64,000 nt of DNA from Paenibacillus sp. G2S3 (GCF_030123105.1 NZ_CP126095.1:6200001-6264000); one strand, 5' to 3'. Shown: positions 46,762-58,179, numbered from the stretch's first letter. Notes: generated from the sequence alone by a model not told the origin. Program-made: numbers and translations.

Positions 46762-47626
46762 ACTGAGCGTTCGCTCCGGCCACGATCTCGGTAATTTCCT
46801 GCGTAATTGCCGCCTGACGGGCACGGTTGTACGTAAGGGTAAGTTCTCCGATCATTTTCGACGCGTTCTTTGTTGCACTGCCCATCGCTGTCATTTTCGC
46901 ACCCAGCTCACTGGCCTTGCCATCCAGAATTGCGCTATAAATCAAAGTTTCGGCGTATTTCGGAAGTAGTACTTCGAGTACGCCTTCTGGTGAAGGTTCA
47001 TATTCGTAATTTGCGGTCGCTTCATGATGCTCATGATTTCCTACGCCTTCCATAGGCAACAGTCGATCAACGGTTGGGATCTGGGTAATCGCATTGACGA
47101 ATTGGTTGTAACAAACGTACAACTCATCATACGTACCATCTACAAACTGTTGTACTGCCGAATTAGCAATAGACTTGATGTCCGCAAATTTCGGCGCATC
47201 CGACAGCTCAGTAACTTCCTGTACAATCGGATATTCACGGCGGCGTAAGAAGTCACGGCCTTTACGACCGATAACGAACAAGGCGTACTCATCTTTGGAT
47301 TTATGGCGCTCCGCGATGAGCATCGTCACCTTACGTAAAATATTAGCGTTGTATCCTCCCGCAAGCCCTCTATCAGAGGTCACGATAAGATAACCAGTTT
47401 TTTTCACAGGGCGACTGACCAGCATGGGATGCTGAACGCCTTCTGTACCCGCAGCAATGCTCGATACAACCTCTTTCAGCTTCTCAGCATAAGGACGGGC
47501 GGCAATTGCCTTCTCCTGGGCTTTTCTGAGCTTGGAGGCGGCTACCATTTCCATCGCTTTTGTGATCTGTCTTGTGTTTTGAACACTCTTAATTTGACGT
47601 TTAATATCACGCATGCTTCTTGCCAT
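46757..47626 (-). CDS. atpG: F1 ATP synthase gamma subunit
   Basis: 289 residues. MRDIKRQIKSVQNTRQITKAMEMVAASKLRKAQ and C-terminal NRARQAAITQEITEIVAGANA form the central coiled-coil shaft. AAGGTGG before the ATG. Followed by an unusual 255 bp gap containing repeats E and D. Confidence 0.97.
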   Translation of the reverse strand: MARSMRDIKRQIKSVQNTRQITKAMEMVAASKLRKAQEKAIAARPYAEKLKEVVSSIAAGTEGVQHPMLVSRPVKKTGYLIVTSDRGLAGGYNANILRKVTMLIAERHKSKDEYALFVIGRKGRDFLRRREYPIVQEVTELSDAPKFADIKSIANSAVQQFVDGTYDELYVCYNQFVNAITQIPTVDRLLPMEGVGNHEHHEATANYEYEPSPEGVLEVLLPKYAETLIYSAILDGKASELGAKMTAMGSATKNASKMIGELTLTYNRARQAAITQEITEIVAGANAQS

Positions 47627-47637
47627 GATTTCACCAC

Positions 47638-47765
47638 CTTAAAGCTTTGACGAAGTCAAAGCTAACTTCGTAAGCATCTTCTTAGCTTTGACGAATTCAA
47701 AGCTTACTTTATAAGTAATAGCCTGAGCTTCGGCAGAGCCAAAGCTCACTTAGTAAGATTCGTTT
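47638..47765 (-). repeat. Three tandem palindromic units between atpA and atpG
   Basis: Three imperfect units of about 40 bases, each TTACnAAGTnAGCTTTGnnTTCGTCAAAGCT-like, read on the minus strand; arms AGCTTTGAC/GTCAAAGCT in the last, AGCTTTGA/TCAAAGCT in the middle, GAGCTTTGGC/GCCGAAGCTC in the first. The last ends in TTAAGGTGG, the atpG ribosome site. Confidence 0.75.
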
Positions 47766-47779
47766 AGGTACGATCTATA

Positions 47780-49850
<2,071 letters not shown>

Positions 49851-49854
<4 letters not shown>

Positions 49855-50339
49855 GATCGGCCTCCTACCTCATTGAGGTATTGGTTCACAAGCTGCTCCT
49901 GCTCACTGCTAGCACTAACTTCTTTCTTAAGAAGTTTAGAAGCAATACGAACAGATGCCGTTCCAATTTCGCTGCGCAACTCTTCCACTGCTTTATTCTT
50001 CTCGTTCTCGATATCGCGCACGGCCTCTTCTTTGACGCGTGCAGCTTCAACTTTAGCTTGCGCCAAAGCTTGTTCTACCTGTTGATTACTAGTAATTTGT
50101 GATTGTTGAATAATCTGTTGAGCTTCCTGGCGTGCACTGTTCAGCGCCTGCTTCTGCTCTTCCACATACGCGACCGCTTGCTCTCTAGTCTTCGCAGCTT
50201 CATCCATTTGCTGCATTACCAGCTCACGGCGTTTCTCCATAACTGCGAACAGTTTGCTGAACGCATACTTACTGAGCAAGAAATATAGAATCCCAAAGGC
50301 TACAATTGAAAATACGATGTTTGTCCAAACAATTTCCAC
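49851..50339 (-). CDS. atpF: Fo ATP synthase subunit b
   Basis: 162 residues: N-terminal membrane helix (VWTNIVFSIVAFGILYFLLSKY) and a long Glu/Gln/Ala-rich coiled coil, ending VNQYLNEVGGRS. Peripheral stalk. GTG start at 50339 (AAGGGAG before it) rather than GTG 50348, which overlaps the site. Confidence 0.95.
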
Positions 50340-50436
50340 TGAGGTCACTCCCTTCCGTTACCGCGTCATGCGGACGTATACAAAAGTAAGGCGCGGATGG
50401 CATCGGCCGTCCCCGCCAAACCGTAAATACGGTTTA

Positions 50437-50676
<240 letters not shown>

Positions 50677-50753
50677 TCATAATGTGTTTAATGATATAAG
50701 ATATCTCCCGCGAAAGAAAATCAGACAATATCCGTTCTCTTCGCAGCAGTTCA

Positions 50754-51521
50754 TTAATGTGCTTCTTCTTCGTGAATCGTCATCTGTGCGATATAAACCA
50801 TCGTCAGAATCGTAAAGATAAACGCCTGTAGTGCCCCGACGAAAATACTGAAGCCTTGCCATACAGCCAGGAACGGAATACTGAGAATCCCCAGTTTCAA
50901 AATGACTGTAATCAGTACTTCTCCGGCGAAAATGTTAGCAAATAGACGAATAGCCAGCGCTACTGGTTTTGCCAAGTTCTCGATAATGTTCAGTGGCAAA
51001 AAGATTGGAAACGGCTCAATATAGTGTTTGAAATAATGCTTGCCGTTGAGCTTAATGCCCAAGAAGTTCATCAGTATAAACACAATAATTGCCAATCCTG
51101 CAGTGATATTAATGTCAGCAGTCGGCGACTTGTACCATAAGATCTCAACATGATCACCATGCGCCAAGTTCCTGGTTGCTTCAATCACATGGCCAAACAC
51201 GGTTACAGGTCCATGTGCTTCAGTTACAACTGAGAAAGGCAATCCAAGAAGGTTGGAAACAAAGATAAACAGAATCAACGTTAGCCCCAAAGATATGTAA
51301 GGTTTTCCTTTCTTCAGGTCCATGGCACTGCTTATGACACCCTCTACAAATTCTACAACCCATTCCATAAAATTCTGAAGCTTAGATGGATTCTCAACCG
51401 AAAGCTTACGAACCGACAGCATCACCAGTACAAATACTACTGTACAACTGATCAGAAGCATCAATACGGCTGATATATCTATCGGTATTCCCCCGACAAA
51501 GATTTTCGGCATCTCATGCAT
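50754..51521 (-). CDS. atpB: Fo ATP synthase subunit a
   Basis: 255 residues, 5-6 membrane helices. Essential Arg in LAIRLFANIFAGEVL, with the GALQAFIFTILTMVYI last helix. Forms the proton half-channels against the c ring. Confidence 0.96.
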   Translation of the reverse strand: MHEMPKIFVGGIPIDISAVLMLLISCTVVFVLVMLSVRKLSVENPSKLQNFMEWVVEFVEGVISSAMDLKKGKPYISLGLTLILFIFVSNLLGLPFSVVTEAHGPVTVFGHVIEATRNLAHGDHVEILWYKSPTADINITAGLAIIVFILMNFLGIKLNGKHYFKHYIEPFPIFLPLNIIENLAKPVALAIRLFANIFAGEVLITVILKLGILSIPFLAVWQGFSIFVGALQAFIFTILTMVYIAQMTIHEEEAH

Positions 51522-51550
51522 AGTATCATCCCCCTTTCTCTTTAATCTGG

Positions 51551-51928
51551 TTAAAGTTTGTTCTTCACACTCAGATATATCCCCGCAGGAATGGCGAGAA
51601 GCTGAGGAATGAATACGCCCGCAACAGTTGCTACCAGGGAGAAATGCTCAATCTTGACCGCGAACATGGTGACCAAAATTGCGAAGCTAATCCGTGTAAC
51701 AAAACCGAGGCTGAAGGCATTCCCTTCGTTGCTCGCAATCGACTGCGTTACCCGTCGAACCTTGACGGCCAGATAACGAAAGTTTACCAATCCCGCCACC
51801 AGACCCAGAGTCATGCCCAGCGTAAAATCCCTAGTCTCATGATGAAGCGCCCAGCCCATTAAGAGTCCTGCCATAAGGACGAGCGTAACTCTAGTGACGG
51901 TATTGATCATGGGAGTCATATTATCCAT
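51551..51928 (-). CDS. atpI: ATP synthase subunit I
   Basis: 125 residues with four membrane segments, AtpI-type. Thought to help assemble the c ring. Overlaps atpZ by 8 nt. Confidence 0.85.
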   Translation of the reverse strand: MDNMTPMINTVTRVTLVLMAGLLMGWALHHETRDFTLGMTLGLVAGLVNFRYLAVKVRRVTQSIASNEGNAFSLGFVTRISFAILVTMFAVKIEHFSLVATVAGVFIPQLLAIPAGIYLSVKNKL

Positions 51929-52154
51929 TCTGCTCCCCCAAAAATTTTTTAATTAACAGGACGACGTTCACAATTCCCAGAATCATTCCGGTTATAGTGC
52001 CAATAGCGAGCCAATATTTCGGCCCCTCCATCAGGTCTTTCAGCCACCTTGCCGCAAAAAAACCAATAACAATGTAAGCGGCGAGTATAGTGCCTGCACT
52101 TCCAATGATAAGCGCGGTCTGTAACAAGCTGTCCCTGCTATTCTGTTCTTTCAT
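51921..52154 (-). CDS. atpZ: AtpZ/AtpI family protein
   Basis: 77 residues, two membrane segments (AGTILAAYIVIGFFAARWL; WLAIGTITGMILGIVNVVLLIKKF), the pattern of AtpZ. First gene of the atp operon; family implicated in ATP synthase assembly or magnesium supply. AtpZ and subunit I together are common in Bacillales. Confidence 0.82.
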   Translation of the reverse strand: MKEQNSRDSLLQTALIIGSAGTILAAYIVIGFFAARWLKDLMEGPKYWLAIGTITGMILGIVNVVLLIKKFLGEQNG

Positions 52155-52171
52155 GGCTACAATCCCAACTA

Positions 52172-52201
52172 ATTTTACTGAATTTCTGGAGTCTTTGTCA
52201 A
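52172..52201 (-). promoter_or_regulatory. Sigma-A promoter of the atp operon
   Basis: TTGACA, 18 nt, TAAAAT on the minus strand, 18 nt before the atpZ ATG, giving a very short leader. Confidence 0.8.
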
Positions 52202-52331
52202 TTCATTGAACATTGCCCAAAAACCCTTGAAAACATGAAAATAATCACAGCAAAATGTTCCAAAACCATATAAACCGTACAGTTTCACTGTATGTTGATT
52301 TTAATCAGCTCAGATATTACTTTAAATGAAA

Positions 52332-53492
52332 TTATTTATTTTTTGTGAACATTCTGTGAAACTCTTCAGGACGCTCCTTATTTACACCAAAATGGTGCAA
52401 AATCGCATTGACAATTCGTTGGGAGGCTTTGCCATCTCCGTACGGGTTGGCGGCCCGACTCATCGACTGATAGAGCTCATTATCAGTCAAAAGAGCATGT
52501 GTCCGTTCATACACCTTCTCCTCGTCCGTGCCCACAAGCTCTAACGTTCCAGCGTCTATCCCTTCAGGACGCTCCGTCGTATCACGAAGCACAAGTACAG
52601 GTACTCCGTATGAAGGAGCTTCCTCTTGTAAACCACCAGAATCGGTCAATATCAAGTGGGTATGCGGATAAAAATTATGCAAATCCACGACATCCAGCGG
52701 ATCAATCAGCTTAATTCTTGGATGTCCACCCAAAATTTCATGTGCAGGTTCCTTAACGGCAGGACTCGGATGCACAGGATAAACAATGGCTACATCTTCG
52801 AATTCATCAGCGATTCTTTTGACAGCTCGGAAGATATTCCGATGCGGTTCACCTTGCGATTCTCTACGGTGAGCAGTCATCAAAATAAGTTTTTTTCCTG
52901 AAGCAAAATCCAAAACAGGATGCCGGTAATCAGGCTGTACGGTATATTGAAACACATCGGTTACAGTGTTGCCTGTGATATAAATACTTGATTCTTTTTT
53001 GTTCTCATGTCTCAGATTACTAGCCGACCAATCGGTTGGAGCGAAATGCAGGTCTGCTAATACACCTGTAAGCTGACGGTTCATTTCTTCAGGATACGGA
53101 GACAATTTGTTCCATGTCCGAAGTCCTGCTTCTACGTGCCCAACCTGAATTTGCTGCAGGAAAGAGGCGTAGCTTGCAAGGAACGTCGTTAATGTGTCTC
53201 CGTGCACCAATACGAGATCAGGTTTAACCTCTCTGAGTACAGGTTCCAAGCCCTCAAGCACTCGGATAGTAATCTCATTAAGCGTCTGACGGTCCTTCAT
53301 CACATCCAGATCGTAATCAGGAGTGATATTGAACACTTCCAACACTTGATCGAGCAACTCCCTGTGCTGTGCTGTTACACATACAATTGACTCGATGTGC
53401 TCAGGATGCTTCTTCAGTTCAAGAACTAGAGGAGCCATCTTGATCGCCTCGGGGCGCACTCCGAAAATAGTCATCACTTTAATTTTGGACAT
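52332..53492 (-). CDS. wecB: UDP-N-acetylglucosamine 2-epimerase (non-hydrolysing)
   Basis: 386 residues. FGVRPEAIKMAPLVLEL, VHGDTLT, VGHVEAGLRT, TGNTVTDV, LTDSGGLQEEAPSYGVPVLVLRDTTERPE. Makes UDP-ManNAc, the donor used by TagA, linking this gene to the wall polymer genes at 28.8-34 kb (mnaA in B. subtilis). Confidence 0.96.
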   Translation of the reverse strand: MSKIKVMTIFGVRPEAIKMAPLVLELKKHPEHIESIVCVTAQHRELLDQVLEVFNITPDYDLDVMKDRQTLNEITIRVLEGLEPVLREVKPDLVLVHGDTLTTFLASYASFLQQIQVGHVEAGLRTWNKLSPYPEEMNRQLTGVLADLHFAPTDWSASNLRHENKKESSIYITGNTVTDVFQYTVQPDYRHPVLDFASGKKLILMTAHRRESQGEPHRNIFRAVKRIADEFEDVAIVYPVHPSPAVKEPAHEILGGHPRIKLIDPLDVVDLHNFYPHTHLILTDSGGLQEEAPSYGVPVLVLRDTTERPEGIDAGTLELVGTDEEKVYERTHALLTDNELYQSMSRAANPYGDGKASQRIVNAILHHFGVNKERPEEFHRMFTKNK

Positions 53493-53551
53493 AACCCCTA
53501 CCCTCTCATCAAAAAATCAAAAATTTCGTATTCCCAATCACGAATTACTAA

Positions 53552-54181
53552 CTACTTAGTTCCGTACAAACGGTCTCCAGCATCACCAAGTCCCGGAACG
53601 ATATATCCATGTTCATTTAAATGATCATCAAGCGCAGCTACGTAAATATCTACATCTGGATGAGCTTCTTGAACTGCAGCAACACCCTCTGGAGCCGCAA
53701 TCAGGTTCATCATTTTAATTTGAGTACAGCCACGCTTCTTCAGCGAGGTAATAGCAGCAATCGCGGATCCCCCTGTTGCTAGCATTGGATCAATTACGAT
53801 CAACTCACGTTCCTGTACATCTGTAGGAAGCTTGATGTAATACTCAACCGGTTGAAGCGTCTCCGGATCACGGAACAAGCCGACATGTCCTACTTTAGCA
53901 GCAGGGAGAAGCTTCAGGACGCCCTCAAGCATACCTAGACCTGCACGAAGAATAGGGATTAGCCCGAGCATTCTTCCTGAAATCACTTTACTTTCCGTTT
54001 CAGTGACCGGTGTTTGTACCGTAATAGTCTCTAGAGGAATATCACGTGTAATCTCATAAGCCATCAATGTGGCAACTTCGTCAACATGTTCTCTGAAATC
54101 CTTCGTGTTTGTTCTTACATCGCGAATAAATGTTAGTTTGTGTTGAATTAAAGGATGATCGCAAATCACCAATTTTCCCAT
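53552..54181 (-). CDS. upp: Uracil phosphoribosyltransferase
   Basis: 209 residues. [26 protein letters not shown] loop [14 protein letters not shown]-terminal [14 protein letters not shown]. Salvages uracil to UMP. CGGAGGGACAGG precedes ATG. Between glyA and wecB as in Bacillus. Confidence 0.97.
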   Translation of the reverse strand: MGKLVICDHPLIQHKLTFIRDVRTNTKDFREHVDEVATLMAYEITRDIPLETITVQTPVTETESKVISGRMLGLIPILRAGLGMLEGVLKLLPAAKVGHVGLFRDPETLQPVEYYIKLPTDVQERELIVIDPMLATGGSAIAAITSLKKRGCTQIKMMNLIAAPEGVAAVQEAHPDVDIYVAALDDHLNEHGYIVPGLGDAGDRLYGTK

Positions 54182-54260
54182 TTCCTGTCCCTCCGGTAAT
54201 TGTAAGTCTTGTCTATAACCTTAGAAAGCGCTTTTGCTTCTCTATGGCTAAATCCTGTCT

Positions 54261-54289
54261 ATTATAGCATTCCCATCGCCGCATTTCAC
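54261..54289 (-). promoter_or_regulatory. Likely sigma-A promoter of upp
   Basis: GTGAAA, 17 nt, TATAAT on the minus strand, 80 nt upstream of the upp ATG. Confidence 0.6.
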
Positions 54290-54378
54290 CTAGAAAGGAA
54301 CTTGTATTCACATTGACCCCATTCTGCTTAATTTCCTTTGTTTAGAACGGTAATGATTGGAAAATTAAGTGCCCAACT

Positions 54379-54402
54379 AGGTTTAAAACCTAAATTAGGT
54401 TG
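54379..54402. promoter_or_regulatory. Two overlapping operator-like dyads
   Basis: TAGGTTT-A-AAACCTA (54379-54393) and AACCTAA-A-TTAGGTT (54388-54402) are each perfect 7 bp dyads sharing AACCTA. One-base centres make RNA hairpins unlikely and protein binding to DNA more plausible. About 90 bp upstream of the upp promoter; the protein is unknown. Confidence 0.5.
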
Positions 54403-54531
54403 TGCAAGTTTACATATTTCATACTATTCACATTTCTTTCACTATTTTTTATGAAAATTACATGAACTTTCATGGTTTTTTTCACTCTTTTCCATCAATT
54501 ACTTCATGTGATTTTGTGAACAATAAACAAC

Positions 54532-54576
54532 AAAAAAAAACCTCCACCAAACCTGAAATCATGGCTTGGTGGAGGT
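54532..54576 (-). terminator. Intrinsic terminator of glyA
   Basis: ACCTCCACCAA/TTGGTGGAGGT stem, then nine T on the minus strand, 28 bp after the glyA stop. Confidence 0.95.
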
Positions 54577-54603
54577 AAGCTCATTAATGAATATGAATAA
54601 TAT

Positions 54604-55851
54604 TTAGTATTTCAGTTCTGGATAAAGTGGGTACTGGTCCGTCAAATCAGCAACTTGACGAGCTGCCTCAGCCAATTTCGCTTCATCTTTCGGATTCTTC
54701 AGAACATTAGCTATAATGCGGCCAATAGCTACCATTGCTTGCTCGTCCATACCACGTGAAGTAACTGCAGGTGTACCAATACGAATACCACTTGTTACGA
54801 AAGGACTTGTAGGGTCAAACGGAATTGCGTTTTTATTCACGGTGATTCCGATGGAATCTAGTACTTTTTCCGCATCTTTTCCGGTAATGTTCAGGTTACG
54901 CGTATCAAGCAGCATCAAGTGGTTATCTGTACCACCAGATACAATGTTAACCCCTTCGCTGATCAGTGTTTCCGCGAGAACATGTGCATTCTTCACTACA
55001 TTCTCAGCATAAGTCTTAAAAGATGGCTGTAAAGCTTCGCCAAATGCAACAGCTTTAGAAGCAATTACATGCATCAGTGGTCCGCCTTGGGAACCAGGGA
55101 ATACAGCTTTATCGATAGCAGCAGCCCAAGGCTGTCTGCACATAATCATACCTCCGCGAGGACCGCGTAAAGTCTTATGTGTAGTAGTTGTAACAAAATG
55201 AGCATGAGGAACTGGGCTCGGATGAAGGCCAGCAGCAACAAGACCTGCGATATGGGCCATATCTACCATAAACAACGCGCCGACATCATTGGCGATAGCA
55301 CCAAGTTTTTCGAAATCAATAATACGTGGGTACGCACTTGCACCAGCAACAATCAACTTAGGACGGTGCTTGAAGGCTGCTTTGCGCACTTCATCATAAT
55401 CAATAAGGAAAGTATCTTCTTGCACACCGTAAGCAACGAAGTTATACAGCAAACCAGAAGCATTAACTGGGCTACCGTGTGTTAAATGACCACCATGCGC
55501 CAAGTTCATGCCAAGAACAGTGTCGCCTGGGTTAAGTGCAGCCAGATATACCGCCATATTCGCTTGGGCTCCGGAGTGAGGCTGTACGTTGACATGTTCA
55601 GCACCGAACAATTCTTTTGCACGATCGCGAGCCAGATTCTCAACGATATCTACATCTTCACAACCACCATAATAACGTTTACCTGGATAGCCTTCTGCAT
55701 ATTTGTTCGTAAGCACCGAGCCCATGGCTTCCATTACAGCTTCGCTAACGATATTCTCTGAGGCAATAAGCTCAATGTTGGCACGCTGACGTTTCAGTTC
55801 CAAATCCATCGCTTCCAGTACTGCCGGGTCACTCTTACGTAATTGTTCCAT
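54604..55851 (-). CDS. glyA: Serine hydroxymethyltransferase
   Basis: 415 residues from ATG 55851 (AGGAGG upstream), the usual length. PLP lysine in [16 protein letters not shown]-terminal [29 protein letters not shown]. Converts serine and THF to glycine and 5,10-methylene-THF. It sits after ywlG in an operon headed by a ZTP riboswitch, which fits its part in one-carbon supply. Confidence 0.97.
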   Translation of the reverse strand: MEQLRKSDPAVLEAMDLELKRQRANIELIASENIVSEAVMEAMGSVLTNKYAEGYPGKRYYGGCEDVDIVENLARDRAKELFGAEHVNVQPHSGAQANMAVYLAALNPGDTVLGMNLAHGGHLTHGSPVNASGLLYNFVAYGVQEDTFLIDYDEVRKAAFKHRPKLIVAGASAYPRIIDFEKLGAIANDVGALFMVDMAHIAGLVAAGLHPSPVPHAHFVTTTTHKTLRGPRGGMIMCRQPWAAAIDKAVFPGSQGGPLMHVIASKAVAFGEALQPSFKTYAENVVKNAHVLAETLISEGVNIVSGGTDNHLMLLDTRNLNITGKDAEKVLDSIGITVNKNAIPFDPTSPFVTSGIRIGTPAVTSRGMDEQAMVAIGRIIANVLKNPKDEAKLAEAARQVADLTDQYPLYPELKY

Positions 55852-55892
55852 GTTCTTATTTCCTCCTAGTGTGTGTAGATATGTTGTATTTA

Positions 55893-55965
55893 AGTAGAAA
55901 CGATTTGCCCGCCACGAAGAGGCATCAGACCTACGTTTCTGCAAAAAATATAAAACGAAGTTCAT
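55893..55965 (-). repeat. Dispersed repeat, copy H (second hairpin only), between ywlG and glyA
   Basis: Minus strand: TTTATATTTTTTGC bridge, then AGAAACG...CGTTTCT arms around a GATGCC/GGCGGGC-type inner stem. It resembles the distal hairpin of copies D and F and begins right after the ywlG stop. Confidence 0.45.
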
Positions 55966-56549
55966 CAATCACAAATCTGTGAACCACTTTGCTCTGGAGC
56001 ACTGTATACTGCACGTTCACCGCCAATAAGCGGAGGTCTGGTCCACGCTGCGTTCACCCTTGCTGCTCCAATGTACCGTAAGGTCGGCCGAAAAGGAACA
56101 GCCACCCGGCGCAAATGCATCCCGATAAGGGTCTCACCAATGTCTAAACCAGCATGTGCTTCTATCATTTCCGCCAGAACAGGATCTTTCATAGAGCGAT
56201 AGGCAGCCGCAGCCATCGAACCTCCAGCCCCTGGGATGGGTACAGCTGAAATTTCATTTAACCTAAGCGACTCTAGCAAAGAGCGTTCCATTACAAGTGC
56301 ACGATTTAAATGCTCGCAACACTGATAAACGAGTTGAAACCCTTTCTCCGCAGCGACCAAGCGAGCCCCTTCGAGCAATTGCTGTGCAACTTCAAGCGCA
56401 CCACCGGTCCCAATCCGGACACCAGCAACCTCACTTGTGCTAACTCCAACGACAACAATTTTACCAGACCCAAGGTTACCAGCTTCCGCCAACTCCCTTA
56501 ACACAGTGACAGTGGCTTCAGTTAAAGATAACTCCACAACTTTGTCCAT
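55965..56549 (-). CDS. ywlG: YwlG family protein (DUF436, TIGR01440)
   Basis: 194 residues from ATG 56549 (AGGAGG 7 nt upstream). Family motifs: [75 protein letters not shown]. Function unknown. Here it lies between a ZTP riboswitch and glyA, which ties it to folate or purine one-carbon metabolism by inference. Confidence 0.92.
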   Translation of the reverse strand: MDKVVELSLTEATVTVLRELAEAGNLGSGKIVVVGVSTSEVAGVRIGTGGALEVAQQLLEGARLVAAEKGFQLVYQCCEHLNRALVMERSLLESLRLNEISAVPIPGAGGSMAAAAYRSMKDPVLAEMIEAHAGLDIGETLIGMHLRRVAVPFRPTLRYIGAARVNAAWTRPPLIGGERAVYSAPEQSGSQICD

Positions 56550-56586
56550 CACCCTACCTCCTCAAGCTTCAAACAAGCTTCTTTCA

Positions 56587-56678
56587 AACATACACGCCTT
56601 CCGCGTCCTTAAAAGGATGATAAGCGTATATGCGATAAATATAAGGAAGTTAAAGTACTAAACTTTCTTATATTTTAA
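56587..56678 (-). repeat. Dispersed two-hairpin repeat, copy C, in the ywlG leader
   Basis: Minus strand: AATATAAGAAAGTTTAGTACTTTAACTTCCTTATATT, TATCGC, then a hairpin around ATCCTTTTAAGGA with ACGC arms. Sits between the riboswitch terminator and the ywlG start. Confidence 0.75.
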
Positions 56679-56680
56679 AC

Positions 56681-56720
56681 AAAAAAGAGCAGTCCGCAGG
56701 TAGCTGCGGATTTGCTCTTT
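56681..56720 (-). terminator. Terminator of the ZTP riboswitch expression platform
   Basis: AAAAGAGCA-TCCGCAG/CTGCGGA-TGCTCTTTT stem, CTAC loop, followed by T6. Begins one base after the aptamer's 3' end, so ligand binding can influence its folding. Confidence 0.85.
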
Positions 56721-56805
56721 TGCCCAGGCGACCGGCCGTTTATTCCGATGCTCCATCGTGGTTTGATCCACATTTGTCGCCAGTTACATCGGAACCGATT
56801 AGTTG
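56721..56805 (-). ncRNA. ZTP (pfl) riboswitch aptamer upstream of ywlG-glyA
   Basis: Minus-strand features of the ZTP class: CCGATG pairing with CATCGG (P1), GTAACTGGCGAC, hairpin GTGG/CCAC followed by GGAGC, and the 3' GGTCGCCTGGGCA in which GTCGCC can pair with GGCGAC as the pseudoknot. ZTP riboswitches sense ZTP/AICAR, which accumulates when 10-formyl-THF is short, and turn on one-carbon genes; glyA is a known target. Confidence 0.88.
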
Positions 56806-56812
56806 TACTTTC

Positions 56813-56841
56813 ATCTTAAAGCAAAGCCGACTGAAAATCAA
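56813..56841 (-). promoter_or_regulatory. Sigma-A promoter of the ZTP riboswitch-ywlG-glyA unit
   Basis: TTGATT, 17 nt, TAAGAT on the minus strand, just after the ywlE stop; the transcript would begin at the aptamer's 5' edge. Confidence 0.65.
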
Positions 56842-56845
56842 CCAT

Positions 56846-57433
56846 TTACAAATGGCGTAAGGATTCCAGTTTATCTAATAAGCTAAACAACGCGGTACGA
56901 ATCTCAGCTGCAGTAAGCTCATAATCTTCACGCGTACCCCCGAATGGATCGGAAATATCAAAGCTTGGGATACGCTGGCGGATTTCAATCATTCGCTGTA
57001 GATCCGTTGCGTTCGGTTCACCACCTAGAGCAATGCTTAACTCAGCATCTGCGTAAAGGCTGTCCAATTCTTTAATATCCTCAGTCACAGCATCTTCGTT
57101 ATGCACATATTCCTTCAATGTATATGTTTTCGTTACGGCATCCGGAAAATACTGCAGCAAATGCTGCTTATGTCCACTGGTCAAGGTCAGTACAAGATCG
57201 GCCCAAGCAACCAATTGCCCCGTTAATTGTGACGACTCCAAATGATCATCAATGCCTTCTTCCTGCAAAATAGCCGCAGCATGTCTCGATATAGAAGTAC
57301 CAGAAATGGCAGATACGCCTGCAGACCGCACTTCCAGGTCGATTCCACGTTCCTTTGAGAGCTTTCGTAAAAGCCCCTCAGCCATAGGACTACGGCATGT
57401 ATTACCGGTGCAGACGAATAAAATATGCAGCAT
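56846..57433 (-). CDS. ywlE: YwlE-like low-molecular-weight phosphatase (protein arginine phosphatase type)
   Basis: 195 residues. P-loop VCTGNTCRSPMAEG, with the Thr that in YwlE favours phosphoarginine, and C-terminal acid motif DISDPFGG. YwlE removes phosphoarginine marks placed by McsB. The protein is about 45 residues longer than B. subtilis YwlE owing to a central insertion (about 105-145, TLKEYVHNEDAVTEDIKELD...). rpiB (ywlF), next to it in B. subtilis, is missing. Confidence 0.9.
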   Translation of the reverse strand: MLHILFVCTGNTCRSPMAEGLLRKLSKERGIDLEVRSAGVSAISGTSISRHAAAILQEEGIDDHLESSQLTGQLVAWADLVLTLTSGHKQHLLQYFPDAVTKTYTLKEYVHNEDAVTEDIKELDSLYADAELSIALGGEPNATDLQRMIEIRQRIPSFDISDPFGGTREDYELTAAEIRTALFSLLDKLESLRHL

Positions 57434-57480
57434 GCTTTTGCACCCCCATGAAATTAAAATATTGTAATGCCGTTATTGTA

Positions 57481-58053
57481 TCAAAAGATGAATAGCAAGC
57501 CAAACCCCAATAAAATAGCTCCGCCCAGCGCTTCCCCATATTCCCCAAGTCCACGACTGACATGCCGCCCAAGCAGCAGACCGATAATCGACATCAGACC
57601 TCCACAAACACCAAAAGCTAGTATGGTCAGAAGCACACCATTCACAAACATCCCTAGGGATACCCCAACGGAAAAAGAATCCACACTTACACTGAGTGAA
57701 AGAAGCAGCATTCCCCATAAGGTTCGGTGATTCATAGCTCGTGTACCTACCACTTCCGGACGAAAGGAGTTATACACCATATGTCCACCTAACAGCACAA
57801 GAAGCCCTCCGGCGGCATAAGTCGTTACTTGACCTAGCAAATGTCCGACATAACTTCCCGTTAATAAACCTAGTAGAGGCATCAGCATATGAAAAAAAGC
57901 AATGAGCACACTCATTTGCAGAACATGCAATAGACGAATCCCCTTCATCCCGATGCCTACACCGAGCGAAAAAGCATCCATCCCTAATGCAATCGCCATT
58001 ATAGCGATAGTAACTGTCTGCCCCCAACCGGCATATATATCTCCTATGCCCAT
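57481..58053 (-). CDS. mntP: Putative manganese efflux pump MntP
   Basis: 190 residues from ATG 58053 (GGGGGG upstream; a further ATG at 58116 has no site), six membrane segments. Signature AIALGMDAFSLGVGIGMKG and its internal repeat LSLSVSVDSFSVGVSLGM, with paired Asp residues for metal. Exports Mn(II). Confidence 0.92.
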   Translation of the reverse strand: MGIGDIYAGWGQTVTIAIMAIALGMDAFSLGVGIGMKGIRLLHVLQMSVLIAFFHMLMPLLGLLTGSYVGHLLGQVTTYAAGGLLVLLGGHMVYNSFRPEVVGTRAMNHRTLWGMLLLSLSVSVDSFSVGVSLGMFVNGVLLTILAFGVCGGLMSIIGLLLGRHVSRGLGEYGEALGGAILLGFGLLFIF

Positions 58054-58179
58054 GCTTAACCCCCCAAGTCCGAAATATCTTGTACAACAACGATATGCGG
58101 ACAAGGGGGTAATCATGACTTCATAGAAGATTTCAATTTGAAGAACCGGTGTAAAAGCTGTAAAGAAGGGGTGCCGTGG

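Larger units (their letters stand above)
54182..54531 (-). other. A+T-rich intergenic region upstream of upp
   Basis: About 350 bases without a gene. Near upp is the promoter at 54261-54289, then GAAAGCGCTTTT (about 54222-54233) in the leader. Farther up, two overlapping 15 bp dyads (54379-54402). The rest is A+T-rich with repeated TGAAA/TTTCA words. Confidence 0.6.

Noticed and set aside
54222..54235. Possible CcpA (cre) site AGAAAGCGCTTTTG in the upp leader
   Set aside because: Central core fits but three outer positions do not; no other support.
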